Notes: generated by a model from the sequence alone, not told the origin. A DNA stretch of 64,000 bases from Acidimicrobiaceae bacterium (GCA_025464005.1 JAODBO010000021.1:1-64000); one strand, 5' to 3'. Shown: positions 35,073 to 44,496, counted from the first letter of the stretch. Made by a program: numbers and translations.

Positions 35073-36800
35073 ATGAGCAAGGGTCGGGAAGCGGTCGGCC
35101 GGTCTCCCGCTGCCGCGCACCCCGGTCGCGATGAGTCGGCGGCGCCTTCCAACGGCGAGGTCGTGATGCCCCTCCCCGGCGTTGCCCCGGCCGGGTCCGC
35201 GCCCGCGGTGCGCGTGCGGCGGGGTCTCACGCCGTTCAAGATCGGCGTCGCCGGGGTTGCGACTCTAGCTTTCGTCGGGCTGGTCGCCATGCTGTTCGCC
35301 GCCTCCGTGCGTGCGGTTCCCGGCAACTCCGACGGTGCGACCGTGATCCTCGAAGGCCAGGCGATCGGCGCCGGCCATCTGACCCTGCACGGCTGGTTCC
35401 TCTCCTTCGATTCCTTCTGGGGCAGCGACGCTCTGGTGTATGCCGTGGCAGTGCTGTTCACCGGCGTTCGGGCGGCGCTTCTCAACGTCGTCCCCGCGCT
35501 CCTCGGTGCGCTCGTCGTCGTCGTGGGCGTCCACCTGGCGCGAGACGACCGTCGCGCCGCGCCCGCCTGGGCCGGCGCGGTGACCGTGCTCGCCTTGCTG
35601 GGCCTGCCCAGCTATGCCCTCTCGGTGTTCTTCCTCCAGGGGCCCCTCCACGTGGGAACGGCGCTCTGGTGCCTCGTGGCCTTCGCGCTTTTGCAGCGTC
35701 CAGAGGTTCGCTGGAGGTGGGCCGTCGCCGTCGTCCTGCTCGCCGCGGCGGCGGACGGCGATCTCCAGGCCATCGCGTTCGGCATCGCCCCGGTGCTCGT
35801 CGGCGGTCTCCTCGCGATGGCGCGGCGCCGCGACTGGCGCGCCGGCTTCGGTGCCGTGAGCGCGGTTGCCGCGAGCGTCGCCTTGGCATTCGTGGTGCGC
35901 GAGGTGGCCAAGGTGATCGGCACCTTCGTCGTCAACAAGTCGAACCCGATCGCGACCCATACCCAGATGGGCGCCAACATCTCGCTCGCCTTCGAGTACT
36001 CGGCGAAGATGCTCGGGTTCGGTAGCGCGGGCTTCGGCAGCGGGGGGATGCCGGGCGTCCTCGCGGGCGTGCACGTCGTGGGGGTGGTGCTCGTGGCCGC
36101 GGGCGTGCTCGTGGCGCTCGTCGATCTCGTGCGCGGCGCCGCCACCGGCTCGTCTCGAGGGGAGGACGCTCGGAACCGTTGGCGGCTGGACGACGTGCTC
36201 GTCCTGGCAGTTCTGGCCGACCTCGCCGTCTTCGTGGTCCTCACTCCGGCGACGAACGTGAGCTACGCGCGTTATCTCACTGCCGCGGTCGTATTCGCCG
36301 TGGTGCTCGCCGGCCGCCTCGTCGCCCGGATCGTGGCAGCGCTGCCCTCTGGATGGCCGGCGCGTTTGGCGACGACGGCGGGCGTCGCCGCAGCCGCGTG
36401 CTTCGCCGCAGGGTTCGGCTACAACCTGGCCCAGCCGGTGAAGCAGCAGCCCGCTGCCCAGCTCGGCCAGTACCTGCTCAGCCATCACCTACGAGTGGGG
36501 ATCGGCGACTACTGGAGCTCGTCCATCGTGACGGTGGAGACCCACGAGGACGTCCAGGTCCGACCGGTTACCGCACTTCCTGCAGGTCGGATCGTCAGCT
36601 ACACCCGGAACTCGTCACGAACCTGGTACTCGGGCAAGTCATTCCAGTTCCTCGTCTTCAACGCGGCGCTCCCGTTCGGCGACGTCGACGCCGCAACAGC
36701 ACGTGCGACGTTCGGGCCGCCGGCGCACACCTACGCGACGGACGGCTACCTCGTGCTCGTCTGGAGCCATCGCATCACCGTCGCTTCGGGGACCTCCTGA
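35073..36800 (+). CDS. polytopic membrane protein of unknown function
   Basis: 575 residues from the ATG at 35073 (AAGGGGG upstream); the longer frame from 35013 lacks a ribosome binding site. A ~50-residue polar head is followed by about ten to twelve membrane segments, with an extracytoplasmic SFDSFWGSDALVYAVAV loop after the first. The C-terminal ~110 residues are soluble (GDYWSSSIVTVETHEDV, RTWYSGKSFQFLVF). This is the layout of GT-C glycosyltransferases and related integral proteins. I see no certain family mark, so the role remains open. Confidence 0.65.
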   Translation: MSKGREAVGRSPAAAHPGRDESAAPSNGEVVMPLPGVAPAGSAPAVRVRRGLTPFKIGVAGVATLAFVGLVAMLFAASVRAVPGNSDGATVILEGQAIGAGHLTLHGWFLSFDSFWGSDALVYAVAVLFTGVRAALLNVVPALLGALVVVVGVHLARDDRRAAPAWAGAVTVLALLGLPSYALSVFFLQGPLHVGTALWCLVAFALLQRPEVRWRWAVAVVLLAAAADGDLQAIAFGIAPVLVGGLLAMARRRDWRAGFGAVSAVAASVALAFVVREVAKVIGTFVVNKSNPIATHTQMGANISLAFEYSAKMLGFGSAGFGSGGMPGVLAGVHVVGVVLVAAGVLVALVDLVRGAATGSSRGEDARNRWRLDDVLVLAVLADLAVFVVLTPATNVSYARYLTAAVVFAVVLAGRLVARIVAALPSGWPARLATTAGVAAAACFAAGFGYNLAQPVKQQPAAQLGQYLLSHHLRVGIGDYWSSSIVTVETHEDVQVRPVTALPAGRIVSYTRNSSRTWYSGKSFQFLVFNAALPFGDVDAATARATFGPPAHTYATDGYLVLVWSHRITVASGTS

Positions 36801-36812
36801 CGCGCGGAGGGC

Positions 36813-37892
36813 CTAACCCGTTCCGGTTGCGAAGTACTGCTCGACCGCTTTGGCGAGCCCGGTGGCGATGACGCGCTGACCGTCGGGGCTGGCCGCGATC
36901 GAGGCTTCGAATGGATCGGTGATGAACAGTGGCTCGATCAGTGCGCCCGGCATCGTGCTCGGGGTGGAGAAGAAGCCGGGCATCGCCGGCCCGAGCACCA
37001 TCAGGTGGCCGTACTTCGCTCCGCTGCTCGACAGAGCCGGCCCCCCGAGGCTGACGTCCGACATCACTCCGTCGTCGGGTATCGCCCACCCGTGCGCGTT
37101 CAGCGCGGCGAGCACGTCGCGCTGAACGAACGTGGCGAGGCGCAGGCTCTTGTGCCAGAACGGCCGCGCCCGGTCGTAGGCGGTGACGCTTCCGGCGTCG
37201 GCTTGCGATCCGCCTGCGTCGAAGTAGACGGCGACGAGTACGTCGGCGTCGGCACGGTCTGCGCAGATGTCCCGTGCGGCGATCTCGCGCTCTTCGCCGA
37301 CCACGGTAAACAGGTTGCCGTCGACGTCGCCGCTGACGAGGCGCCGCATGACCGTCTGGCGCGTCCGCGAGTCCACGACGCGAAAGCCGTCGGCACGCAG
37401 CAGCGCAGTCGTGGCGAGCTCGACGGGAAGCGTCTCGTCGCCCTCGTGGACGGCCCGCCCGGACGACGTGACGCCGACGGCGCCCGGGTCGATACCGCCG
37501 TGGCCGGCATCGATGAAGACCGTCTCGTGACGGTCGCCCGATGTCGGGGAGTAGGCCACGCACGAACCTGTCGTGAACAGCGATGGATCGAGGGCGACGC
37601 CTCGAGCGCTCGCGGAGAGCGCGTCCCCCCCGTGCGTCGTGGCGGTGGCGAACGGGGAGGGTGCTGATCGCGCGCGGCTCTGGTGCGACAGCAGCAGGAA
37701 CGCCGAGACACCGATCACGACAGCGACGCCGGGCCAGCGAAGGCGACGGCGCCGTGGTCGTGTCGCCGAGTGAGCTCGTCGTGGCCGAGGCGGCTCGGTC
37801 ACGACGCCGACATGCGCCGCGGGCCCGGCCGTGCGCGCGCGTGCTTCGCCAAAGGCTTCGTTCCCTCGCAACTCTCCGTCGTGGCCTGTCAC
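36813..37892 (-). CDS. N-acetylmuramoyl-L-alanine amidase-like protein with altered zinc site
   Basis: 359 residues with one membrane segment (~53-70), so the domain is outside the cell. The Amidase_3 fold is recognisable: VFIDAGHGGIDPGAVG gives His131, GDETLPVELA a candidate zinc Glu, and ALIEPLFITDPFE the catalytic Glu320. However the strand that normally reads SIHxNA, giving the third zinc ligand His, is VAVYFDAGG (Tyr223). Either another residue replaces it or the enzyme is inactive and acts as an activator or binder. The start may be internal (Val31). It is divergent from the GGDEF-EAL gene. Confidence 0.75.
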   Translation of the reverse strand: MTGHDGELRGNEAFGEARARTAGPAAHVGVVTEPPRPRRAHSATRPRRRRLRWPGVAVVIGVSAFLLLSHQSRARSAPSPFATATTHGGDALSASARGVALDPSLFTTGSCVAYSPTSGDRHETVFIDAGHGGIDPGAVGVTSSGRAVHEGDETLPVELATTALLRADGFRVVDSRTRQTVMRRLVSGDVDGNLFTVVGEEREIAARDICADRADADVLVAVYFDAGGSQADAGSVTAYDRARPFWHKSLRLATFVQRDVLAALNAHGWAIPDDGVMSDVSLGGPALSSSGAKYGHLMVLGPAMPGFFSTPSTMPGALIEPLFITDPFEASIAASPDGQRVIATGLAKAVEQYFATGTG

Positions 37893-38030
37893 GGACAGTA
37901 CCCGGGGTCAAGGCCGTGGTAGCGGCACACCCGCTATGCGGGTATGCCGGGGCCGTCTGAGCTGGGCTTTCCAGAACTATTCCTCAAGGTCACGGCTCAT
38001 CCAGCCGAAGGTTCTTGTGGGGTTTCGCCA

Positions 38031-40469
38031 ATGGCCGTTGCGAACACGAACGAGCACGTTGACGACCGGCCGGTCGTGGGGTTGGATGGCTGGCGAGGCG
38101 TGGCACCCGGCCGCGGGCTCGACGGGAGGCGCGTGCGGTCTCGCCGGGACGAGATGGAGCTGCTCGCCGCGCTGACCGATGCCGTCCGTGCTCACCCCGC
38201 CGTCGACGTCCTTCCTGTCGCTTGCGAGCTGCTCGCCGAGCTGTTCGGAGCTGTGAGCTGCCGCGTCGTCGTGCTCGGTGACGACGGTCGTCTCACCGAG
38301 CGGGCCTGCGCGCCCCCCGACGGTCTATCTGCGATCACGGCGGTCGAGCGCGAACGGCAGCACGAGGCGCTGGCCCCGCTCGTGGAACAGGTTCTACGCC
38401 ACGGCGACGTGCGCCAGGCATGGTGGCCGGCTACCGGCGTCGCTCGCCGCCCATTCGAGAGAGACGCCACAGGCGCGCTCGCGCTAGCCGCACCCCTCGA
38501 CGACCGGGCGGTGATGGTGCTCGAGCTGGGCGTCAGACCGTCGTGCGCCGACGACGTCCAGCTCGTGGCTATTGCGGCGGCTTTGGTCTCCGACGCAGCG
38601 CGTGACGAGCGTCGCCTGAAGGAGCACACCCAGCAGGAAGTGATTGCCGCCGCTATGCGCCAGCTGCTCGAGACCGGGATTCGTGCGGGGTCCCCCATCG
38701 AGGCCGCGGCTGCACTCGCGAGCACGGCCGCGAGGGTGCTCGACTTTCCGGTCGCCTGCGCCTACCTGGTCGACGATGCCGGCCGAATCTCCGAGGTGGT
38801 GACGGTCGGAGCACGCCCGGGCCGCGGCGAGGCGCTCCGAGCGAGGCTCGTCGGCGAGCTCGCTGCCGGTTCGCCGGTGTGGCGCCGGACGGTGGAGGGA
38901 CCGGAGGCCGGTCCCAATCTCATAGCCGACACGACCGCCCTCGGGGTCGTCCGGGCAGGAGGCGTCGCCCAGGTGCTCGGGCTGCGCTCCTTGGCCACCA
39001 TCCCTCTGCTGTCGAGCGACGGGCCACTCGGTGTCGTGCTGTGCGGGGACACCGAGCCCCGAAGCCAGTGGCAGCGCGGAGTCCGAGAGCTGCTCGCGCA
39101 GCTCGCGCTCGAGGGCACGGTCGTGGTGGACAACGCGCGGCTGCGCGAGGCGGAGCGCCACGAGGCCAGCCACGACTCGCTCACCGGCCTCCTCAACCGC
39201 CGTGCGTTCTCGGACCAGCTTCGCCGGGCGCTCGAGAGCTCGGGGCAGTCCGGAGTTCCGGCAGCGGTGCTGCTGCTCGATCTCGACCGGTTCAAAGAGG
39301 TCAACGACTACCTCGGACACCACCGTGGCGACGTACTTCTCGTCGACGTGGCCGATCGGCTGCGCACGTCTGTGCGGGACGGGGACGTGCTTGCCCGTCT
39401 CGGTGGTGACGAGTTCGCACTGCTGCTCACCACAGGAGCGAGTCGCGCCGGCACGGAGGCCGTCGCCGTGAAGATCGCGGAGATCATGGACACTCCCTTC
39501 GAGGTCGGGGAGCATCTCCTCCACATCGAGGCGAGCATCGGCGTCGCCAGCTTCCCCGACCACGCCGCCGATGCCGACGCGCTCCTCCAGCGTGCGGACC
39601 TGGCGATGTACGCGGCGAAGCGATCGGGCCGCGGTCACGAGCACTACGACCCGACCGTCGCCGATCGGGATGCCGACGACCTCGGCCTGCTCGGCGAGCT
39701 GCGTCGTGCGGTGCACGAGCCCTCCGAGCTGCTGCTCCACTTCCAGCCGAAGATCGACCTGCGTACGGGCGCGGTGACGGGAGCCGAGGCGCTCGTGCGC
39801 TGGATGCATCCCCGCCAGGGCTTGCTCGGACCCGACCGGTTCGTCCCGCTCGCAGAGGAGACGGGCCTCGTCCGCGCCCTCACCGCCTGGGTCGTCCCGG
39901 AGGCCCTGCAGCAGCTTCAGACGTGGCGAGAGGCCGGCCTCGACCTCAGCGTCGCGGTGAACATCTCCGCACGGGACGTGGACGATCGCGAGCTGCCGGC
40001 GAAGGTCGCGGACTGGCTGTCCGCCTGCGGCCTCGATGGTACGAAACTCGTGCTCGAGGTCACCGAGCGAACCGTCATGACCGAGCGGGCATCGACGATC
40101 GACGCCCTGCAGCGGCTGCGCGAGCTCGGCGTCAAGGTGAGCCTCGACGACTTCGGCACCGGCTACTCGTCGCTCGCGTACCTCGAGTCCCTCCCGGTCG
40201 ACGAGATCAAGATCGACCAGCAGTTCCTGCGCCTCGGCCGCTCTCGGCGCTCGGTGATCCGCTCGATCATCGCCCTCGGCCACGATCTCGATATGCGGGT
40301 CGTCGCCGAGGGCGTCGAGACGGCCGAGCATGCGCAGTGGCTCGCCCGGATGGGCTGCGACGAAGCCCAGGGCCACCACTTCAGCCCGCCGCTCGATCCA
40401 CAGGCGTTCGCTCTCTGGATGGCCGACGACGCCGACGACGTCTATATCGTCCGGCCGAACCTCGACTGA
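38031..40469 (+). CDS. GGDEF-EAL cyclic di-GMP protein with GAF sensor
   Basis: About 812 residues from the ATG at 38031; an ATG at 37944 would add 29. Two N-terminal GAF-like regions (~70-200 and ~220-380, the second with FPVACAYLVDDAGR and LGLRSLATIPLL) precede GGDEF. The diguanylate cyclase core has DSLTGLLNRRAF, LDLDRFKEVND and an intact LGGDEFALL. The phosphodiesterase core has GAEALVRW, NISARDV, LEVTERTVM, DDFGTGYSS and AEGVET, with the metal and catalytic residues kept. It can therefore be bifunctional, with the balance set by the GAF input. No membrane segment. Confidence 0.92.
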   Translation: MAVANTNEHVDDRPVVGLDGWRGVAPGRGLDGRRVRSRRDEMELLAALTDAVRAHPAVDVLPVACELLAELFGAVSCRVVVLGDDGRLTERACAPPDGLSAITAVERERQHEALAPLVEQVLRHGDVRQAWWPATGVARRPFERDATGALALAAPLDDRAVMVLELGVRPSCADDVQLVAIAAALVSDAARDERRLKEHTQQEVIAAAMRQLLETGIRAGSPIEAAAALASTAARVLDFPVACAYLVDDAGRISEVVTVGARPGRGEALRARLVGELAAGSPVWRRTVEGPEAGPNLIADTTALGVVRAGGVAQVLGLRSLATIPLLSSDGPLGVVLCGDTEPRSQWQRGVRELLAQLALEGTVVVDNARLREAERHEASHDSLTGLLNRRAFSDQLRRALESSGQSGVPAAVLLLDLDRFKEVNDYLGHHRGDVLLVDVADRLRTSVRDGDVLARLGGDEFALLLTTGASRAGTEAVAVKIAEIMDTPFEVGEHLLHIEASIGVASFPDHAADADALLQRADLAMYAAKRSGRGHEHYDPTVADRDADDLGLLGELRRAVHEPSELLLHFQPKIDLRTGAVTGAEALVRWMHPRQGLLGPDRFVPLAEETGLVRALTAWVVPEALQQLQTWREAGLDLSVAVNISARDVDDRELPAKVADWLSACGLDGTKLVLEVTERTVMTERASTIDALQRLRELGVKVSLDDFGTGYSSLAYLESLPVDEIKIDQQFLRLGRSRRSVIRSIIALGHDLDMRVVAEGVETAEHAQWLARMGCDEAQGHHFSPPLDPQAFALWMADDADDVYIVRPNLD

Positions 40470-40540
40470 TTCCCCCGTCGACTGATGCGCCCGTCGACTG
40501 ATGTGCCCGTCGACTGATATGCATAGCGACTGTGCATATT
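40461..40540. repeat. five 16-bp tandem repeats spanning a gene end and the next start
   Basis: GTCGACTGAT-type cores begin at 40461, 40477, 40493, 40509 and (diverged) 40525, exactly 16 bp apart. The first copy contains the stop codon of the GGDEF-EAL gene and the last reaches the GTG start of the next gene. Confidence 0.85.
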
Positions 40541-41401
40541 GTCCGGTTCACGCGTTCGACCTCCGCTCAGCCCGAGGCGGGAGTGCTCGGCGAGGACGGC
40601 ACGCTCACGCCGATCGGCTCGACGCTCGCCGAACTGCTGCAGCTCGACCTCCCCTCGATGCGGGAGCGCTGCGAAAGGGCCGCCGGCGAGCGGCTCGAGC
40701 TCTCGGCGGTGTCGTTGCATCCCCCCGTCGAGGCGAGGATGGAGGTCTGGGCCGCGGGGGTCACCTACGAGCGGTCGCGAGACGAGCGCATGAAGGAGAG
40801 CACGGCCGCCGCGTCGGTCTACGACGACGTGTACGACGCGCCGCGCCCGGAGCTGTTCTTCAAGTCGGTGCCCTGGCGGGTCGCCGCCGACGGCGATCCG
40901 ATTGGCATCCGGGAGGACAGCGCGATCGACGTACCGGAGGCCGAGCTCGCCCTCGTGGTGAACGCTCTTGGTGCGATCGCCGGGTACACGATCTGCAACG
41001 ACGTCTCGTCGCGCAGCATCGAGGGGGAGAACCCCCTGTACCTGCCCCAGGCGAAGATCTACTCCGGCAGCTGCTCGCTGGCGAGCAGGGTGCGCCCTTC
41101 TTGGGAGGTCCCCGACCCCTATGCCTTGCAGATCTCCGTCGCGATCGAGCGATCGGGCTCCGCCGTCTACGAGGCCTCCGCGTCGACAGCGCGACTCCAC
41201 AGGCGCCTCGACGACCTCGTGTCCTGGCTCGGCCGGGAGATGGACTTCCCCGACGGCGCCATACTGTCGACCGGCACGGCGCTCGTGCCGGATCTTCCCT
41301 TCACCCTCGAGGTCGGGGACGTGGTGCGCGTCGCCATCCCGGGCATCGGCGGGCTCGTCAATCCGGTGGCGGCCGCCACTACCATTCTGCACGCCAAATA
41401 G
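40532..41401 (+). CDS. 2-keto-3-deoxypentonate dehydratase-like protein (KdaD/FAH family)
   Basis: 289 residues starting at the GTG at 40532 (no ribosome binding site; repeats occupy the leader). The fumarylacetoacetate hydrolase fold carries EVWAAGVTYERSRDERMKES, VYDDVYDAPRPELFFKS, AELALVVNALGAIAGYTICND, and ENPLYLPQAKIYSG. This combination matches 2-dehydro-3-deoxy-D-arabinonate dehydratase (KdaD), which makes 2,5-dioxopentanoate in oxidative pentose breakdown. The metal-ligand acids are in the PELFFK and PEAELA segments. With the sugar-acid dehydratase at 11914 it suggests such a pathway, although the genes are 28 kb apart. Confidence 0.8.
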   Translation: MHIVRFTRSTSAQPEAGVLGEDGTLTPIGSTLAELLQLDLPSMRERCERAAGERLELSAVSLHPPVEARMEVWAAGVTYERSRDERMKESTAAASVYDDVYDAPRPELFFKSVPWRVAADGDPIGIREDSAIDVPEAELALVVNALGAIAGYTICNDVSSRSIEGENPLYLPQAKIYSGSCSLASRVRPSWEVPDPYALQISVAIERSGSAVYEASASTARLHRRLDDLVSWLGREMDFPDGAILSTGTALVPDLPFTLEVGDVVRVAIPGIGGLVNPVAAATTILHAK

Positions 41402-41473
41402 GTCCTCAATGGCGCCGCGGGCGCCGGTGCACCGCGGGGGCATAGCGCCTCTCCTAGACTCGGGTTCCTTCCT

Positions 41474-42220
41474 ATGGCGGCTCCGAGAACCTCCGCGCGT
41501 CACGGCCGCCGAGCGATCCGCTCGGGCGTGCTGGTCGCGGAGCTCGCGGCGGGCGTCTTCCTCCTCGGCTGCGCCGCCCTCGCCGGCCTGCTGCTCGTGC
41601 ACCGTCCGTGGCCGAACCGTCTGGACGTCGCGGGCTACGCGCTCCTCCCGGCCGATCCCACCTCTCGGCTGTACAACGACATCGCGCTCGCCGGCTCGCT
41701 GCGCGTCCTCGTGGGTGGTGTGGTGATCGCTGCGCTCGTGTCCTTCTGGCAGGACCGTGCTCGCGCGCTTACCTGCCTCGTCGCTCCCGCGGTCGCGGTG
41801 TTCGTCACCGAATGGGTCGCCAAGCCGCTGGTCGGTCGGCGCGTCTCCGTGGTCGGTGGCGTGGTCGGCGGCAACTCCTACCCGTCGGGGACCGTGACAG
41901 CGGCCGCGGCGCTCGCGCTCGCGCTCGTGCTAGCCGCCCCGCGCCTGGCACGGCCCATCCTCGCCTTCCCGGCGGTGTGCGTGGTCGGCGCCGTGTGCGC
42001 CGCGGTCGTCGCCATGCGCTGGCACTATCCGACCGATGCCCTCGGGGGTCTGTGCGTGGGAGTAGGGACGGTGCTCGTGATCGATGGCGTGCTCCACCTG
42101 CCCGGGGCCATCCGGGCGCGTCGCGAAGCGTCGCACGGCGTAGTGCGCGAGCTGGAGCGCCGCGGCGCGTCGAACGAGCTCGACACGGCCGCATTTGCCG
42201 AGGTGGCTGCGAACGGCTGA
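41474..42220 (+). CDS. PAP2-family phosphatase-like membrane protein
   Basis: 248 residues with about five or six membrane helices. The three phosphatase segments are present but altered: KPLVGRRVSV for K-x6-RP; YPSGTVTAA, where the usual PSGH has Thr instead of His; and AMRWHYPTDALGG with the nucleophile His and its Asp. The Thr replaces the general acid, so activity may be changed. Substrates in this family are lipid or isoprenoid phosphates. Confidence 0.8.
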   Translation: MAAPRTSARHGRRAIRSGVLVAELAAGVFLLGCAALAGLLLVHRPWPNRLDVAGYALLPADPTSRLYNDIALAGSLRVLVGGVVIAALVSFWQDRARALTCLVAPAVAVFVTEWVAKPLVGRRVSVVGGVVGGNSYPSGTVTAAAALALALVLAAPRLARPILAFPAVCVVGAVCAAVVAMRWHYPTDALGGLCVGVGTVLVIDGVLHLPGAIRARREASHGVVRELERRGASNELDTAAFAEVAANG

Positions 42221-42239
42221 GCCGCGCCGGCTCGAAGTT

Positions 42240-42449
42240 TCAGTCCTCGTCCGAGAGGGACTCCGGATCATCGAGCAGCGCACCGGCCTCGATCGCCTCC
42301 ACCTCGTCGAGTGGTACCTGGTCGTCGTCCCGGTCGTCGTCGAAGTCGACCTCGCTGTCTCGGGGTGCCACGTCGGCCGCATCCTCGGGGTCGAGCGCCT
42401 CCTCGTGCTCGATGATCGGGACCGAGTCGTTGGGATCGCTCACGTGCAC
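42240..42449 (-). CDS. small acidic protein
   Basis: 69 residues, more than one third Asp/Glu (DEVEAIEAGALLDDPESL near the end). Short acidic proteins with a VPLDExEAxEAGALLDDPE segment are common in actinobacteria and have no known role. It is convergent with the PAP2 gene; no membrane segment. Confidence 0.55.
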   Translation of the reverse strand: MHVSDPNDSVPIIEHEEALDPEDAADVAPRDSEVDFDDDRDDDQVPLDEVEAIEAGALLDDPESLSDED

Positions 42450-42486
42450 GTCCTCCTGGGCCTATACCGACCCATCGCGGGACGGT

Positions 42487-43512
42487 CTAGACATCCTTCC
42501 AGGCGCTGCGCACCGTCGAGGACGCGCACGCCGGCGAGGCCGACAAGCAGGTCCTTCGCGGCGACGTGCCCCGACCCCAGACGGGCTGGGCACTGCGCTG
42601 CGATCGGCGAGCGGGCAGCAGGGCCAGTCCGATCAGCGCGTACAGCGGCATCGCTCCGACGTCGACGGCGCTGCCCGTGAAGAGCCCGCCGAGGTCCTCG
42701 CCGATCACCCAGAAGACCAGGCATGCAAGGAGCCCGAGCTCGAGCAGCTTGGCTCGCCCTGGACCGTTCGCGATGGCCGCGGCGCCCACGGCGAGCTCGG
42801 TGGCGATGAGCGCCGCGGTGACACCGGGCCCGTGGGTCGCACTGAAGCGGGCGAGGCCGCGGTCTGCCGCGGCGAGGAGCCCGGGCTCGCCTAGCGAAGC
42901 CATCTGGAAGTTCGCCGACAGCTTGAAACCGAGCGTCTCGACGGGGATCGCCTGAAGGACGGCGCCCCCGCACCAGAGCAGGCCCCATAGGAGCGCCGTG
43001 GTCCGTTCGCCGAGGGCACCGAAGTGGGCCGGCGCGCGGCCCGCGTCATCCGACCGGACGACGGGGTGCTCCTGGGCAGCTCTGCCGGGCGCGGGAGAGC
43101 GTGGGAGCACGATCACGGCTGCGAGCACGTAGAGCAGGGCAGGCCCCGGTCCACCGGTCGGAAGCATCGCGAAACCGGTCGCGAGGTTCCCGAGCGCCTC
43201 GCCGAGCACCCACACCCCGAGCGCCCACGGAACCGACAACAGGAGAGCCGATCTCCTCGTGCGGGGGACGACGATTGCCACGCCGAGAGCGATCTGTACG
43301 AGGGCCACTCCGAGGCTGCCTGCCAGGGGATGCGCTGCGAAGACAGACGCGACGCGCAGCACCATCGACTGGGCCCACGCCGGCTGGCCCATGGCGCCGT
43401 CGGCGATCGTCCCGGCGAACGACGCCCCCCTGTTCGCCGGCTGGAGCTGCAGAAGCCCATCGACGATCCAGGCCAGACCGAGCGCTACCTGCAGCCGGCT
43501 GAGGCGGCGCAT
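42487..43512 (-). CDS. polytopic membrane protein
   Basis: 341 residues with about eight hydrophobic helices in two halves, each ending with a GExLGxLxTG-like segment (LGEALGNLATGFAMLPTGGPG and IGEDLGGLFTGSAVDVG, given in part). The internal repeat suggests duplication. The last ~35 residues are Arg/Ser-rich and may run past the true end of homologues. It lies 10 bp downstream of the cupredoxin gene on the same strand, so the two are likely co-transcribed. Function unknown. Confidence 0.6.
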   Translation of the reverse strand: MRRLSRLQVALGLAWIVDGLLQLQPANRGASFAGTIADGAMGQPAWAQSMVLRVASVFAAHPLAGSLGVALVQIALGVAIVVPRTRRSALLLSVPWALGVWVLGEALGNLATGFAMLPTGGPGPALLYVLAAVIVLPRSPAPGRAAQEHPVVRSDDAGRAPAHFGALGERTTALLWGLLWCGGAVLQAIPVETLGFKLSANFQMASLGEPGLLAAADRGLARFSATHGPGVTAALIATELAVGAAAIANGPGRAKLLELGLLACLVFWVIGEDLGGLFTGSAVDVGAMPLYALIGLALLPARRSQRSAQPVWGRGTSPRRTCLSASPACASSTVRSAWKDV

Positions 43513-43522
43513 CGTGCCCCCG

Positions 43523-44347
43523 CTACTCGACGGTGAGCGTGCCGGTCATGAACGGGTGGATCGCGCAGTGGAACGCGTACGCGCCCTTCGCCGTCGGAGC
43601 CGTCAGGGACGCGCTCGACCCAGGTGCGATGTTCCCGGTCGTGAAGTGCGCGACCGGTGTCGCGCCGGGCGTCGCGGTGAACGTGTGGGTGACGCTGTCG
43701 TCGTTGGTGACGACGATCCGTTCACCCGGTGCGACGGTGAAGCGCGCCGGCGCGAAGGTGAAGTTCTTGATCGTCACGTGGATCGCCTGCGCGGAGGTCG
43801 CGACCTTCGAGCGACCCGAGCCGGCCGGGGCACCCGGGGAGTTGGCGACAGCGAGGACGAACGCCAGCAGTGCGAGGGCGCCGAGGGGTGCCAGTGAGCG
43901 TCTTCCGGCGTCGATCATCACGGGGGGTGCCGTCGACCGGGTCGGCTCGGGCGCGTACCACGCCGCGTAGGCGCCGAGGACGACGAACGTCGCCACCTCG
44001 AGCGCTCCGGCGACCACGCCTGCCGTGGTGCGGACCTCGTCGAAGCCGAACAGCCCGATCCACAGGCTCAAGATGTAACCGCCGAGCGTCGTCACGGCGA
44101 ACCCCGCCCCGCCCAGTGCCACGAGCCGGCGTGGGATGACGAGCACGGCGCCCGCGAGCACGAAGGCCGAGACGACCTGGAGCAGGAAGAGCGGCCCGAT
44201 CGTGGGGATGTGGCGGTAGCCGGTCAGGTACAGGTCGAGGTGGATGCCTCCGGTCGCGAGTAGCAGTCCCGCGCCGGCGCCGCGCAGCAGCGCGCCCGCG
44301 GAAGGGACGGCGGATCGAGTGGTTGCGCCCGGCGTGTCGGAAGCCAT
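43523..44347 (-). CDS. membrane protein with C-terminal cupredoxin domain
   Basis: 274 residues from the ATG at 44347 (a start at 44395 adds 16). Four membrane helices (~20-130) and a fifth (~150-170) anchor a blue-copper-like domain of ~95 residues. Its ligands are His in SVTHTFTATPG and Cys, His and Met in FHCAIHPFMTG, a complete type 1 copper set. It is probably an electron carrier or copper handler on the outer face. It precedes a polytopic membrane protein gene in the same orientation. Confidence 0.8.
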   Translation of the reverse strand: MASDTPGATTRSAVPSAGALLRGAGAGLLLATGGIHLDLYLTGYRHIPTIGPLFLLQVVSAFVLAGAVLVIPRRLVALGGAGFAVTTLGGYILSLWIGLFGFDEVRTTAGVVAGALEVATFVVLGAYAAWYAPEPTRSTAPPVMIDAGRRSLAPLGALALLAFVLAVANSPGAPAGSGRSKVATSAQAIHVTIKNFTFAPARFTVAPGERIVVTNDDSVTHTFTATPGATPVAHFTTGNIAPGSSASLTAPTAKGAYAFHCAIHPFMTGTLTVE

Positions 44348-44496
44348 AGTCGGTGGTACGGGGCGTGGGCGCCTTTGGATTGCGGCTAGTGTCATCGTGC
44401 CTGGCTATTGGCCGGGCTGATCGTCGGCATGGACGCCGACGGGGCCTCGGGATCTCTGCTCCAGCTGGCCTACTCTTTCCGCCGACTGGAGCTTCT

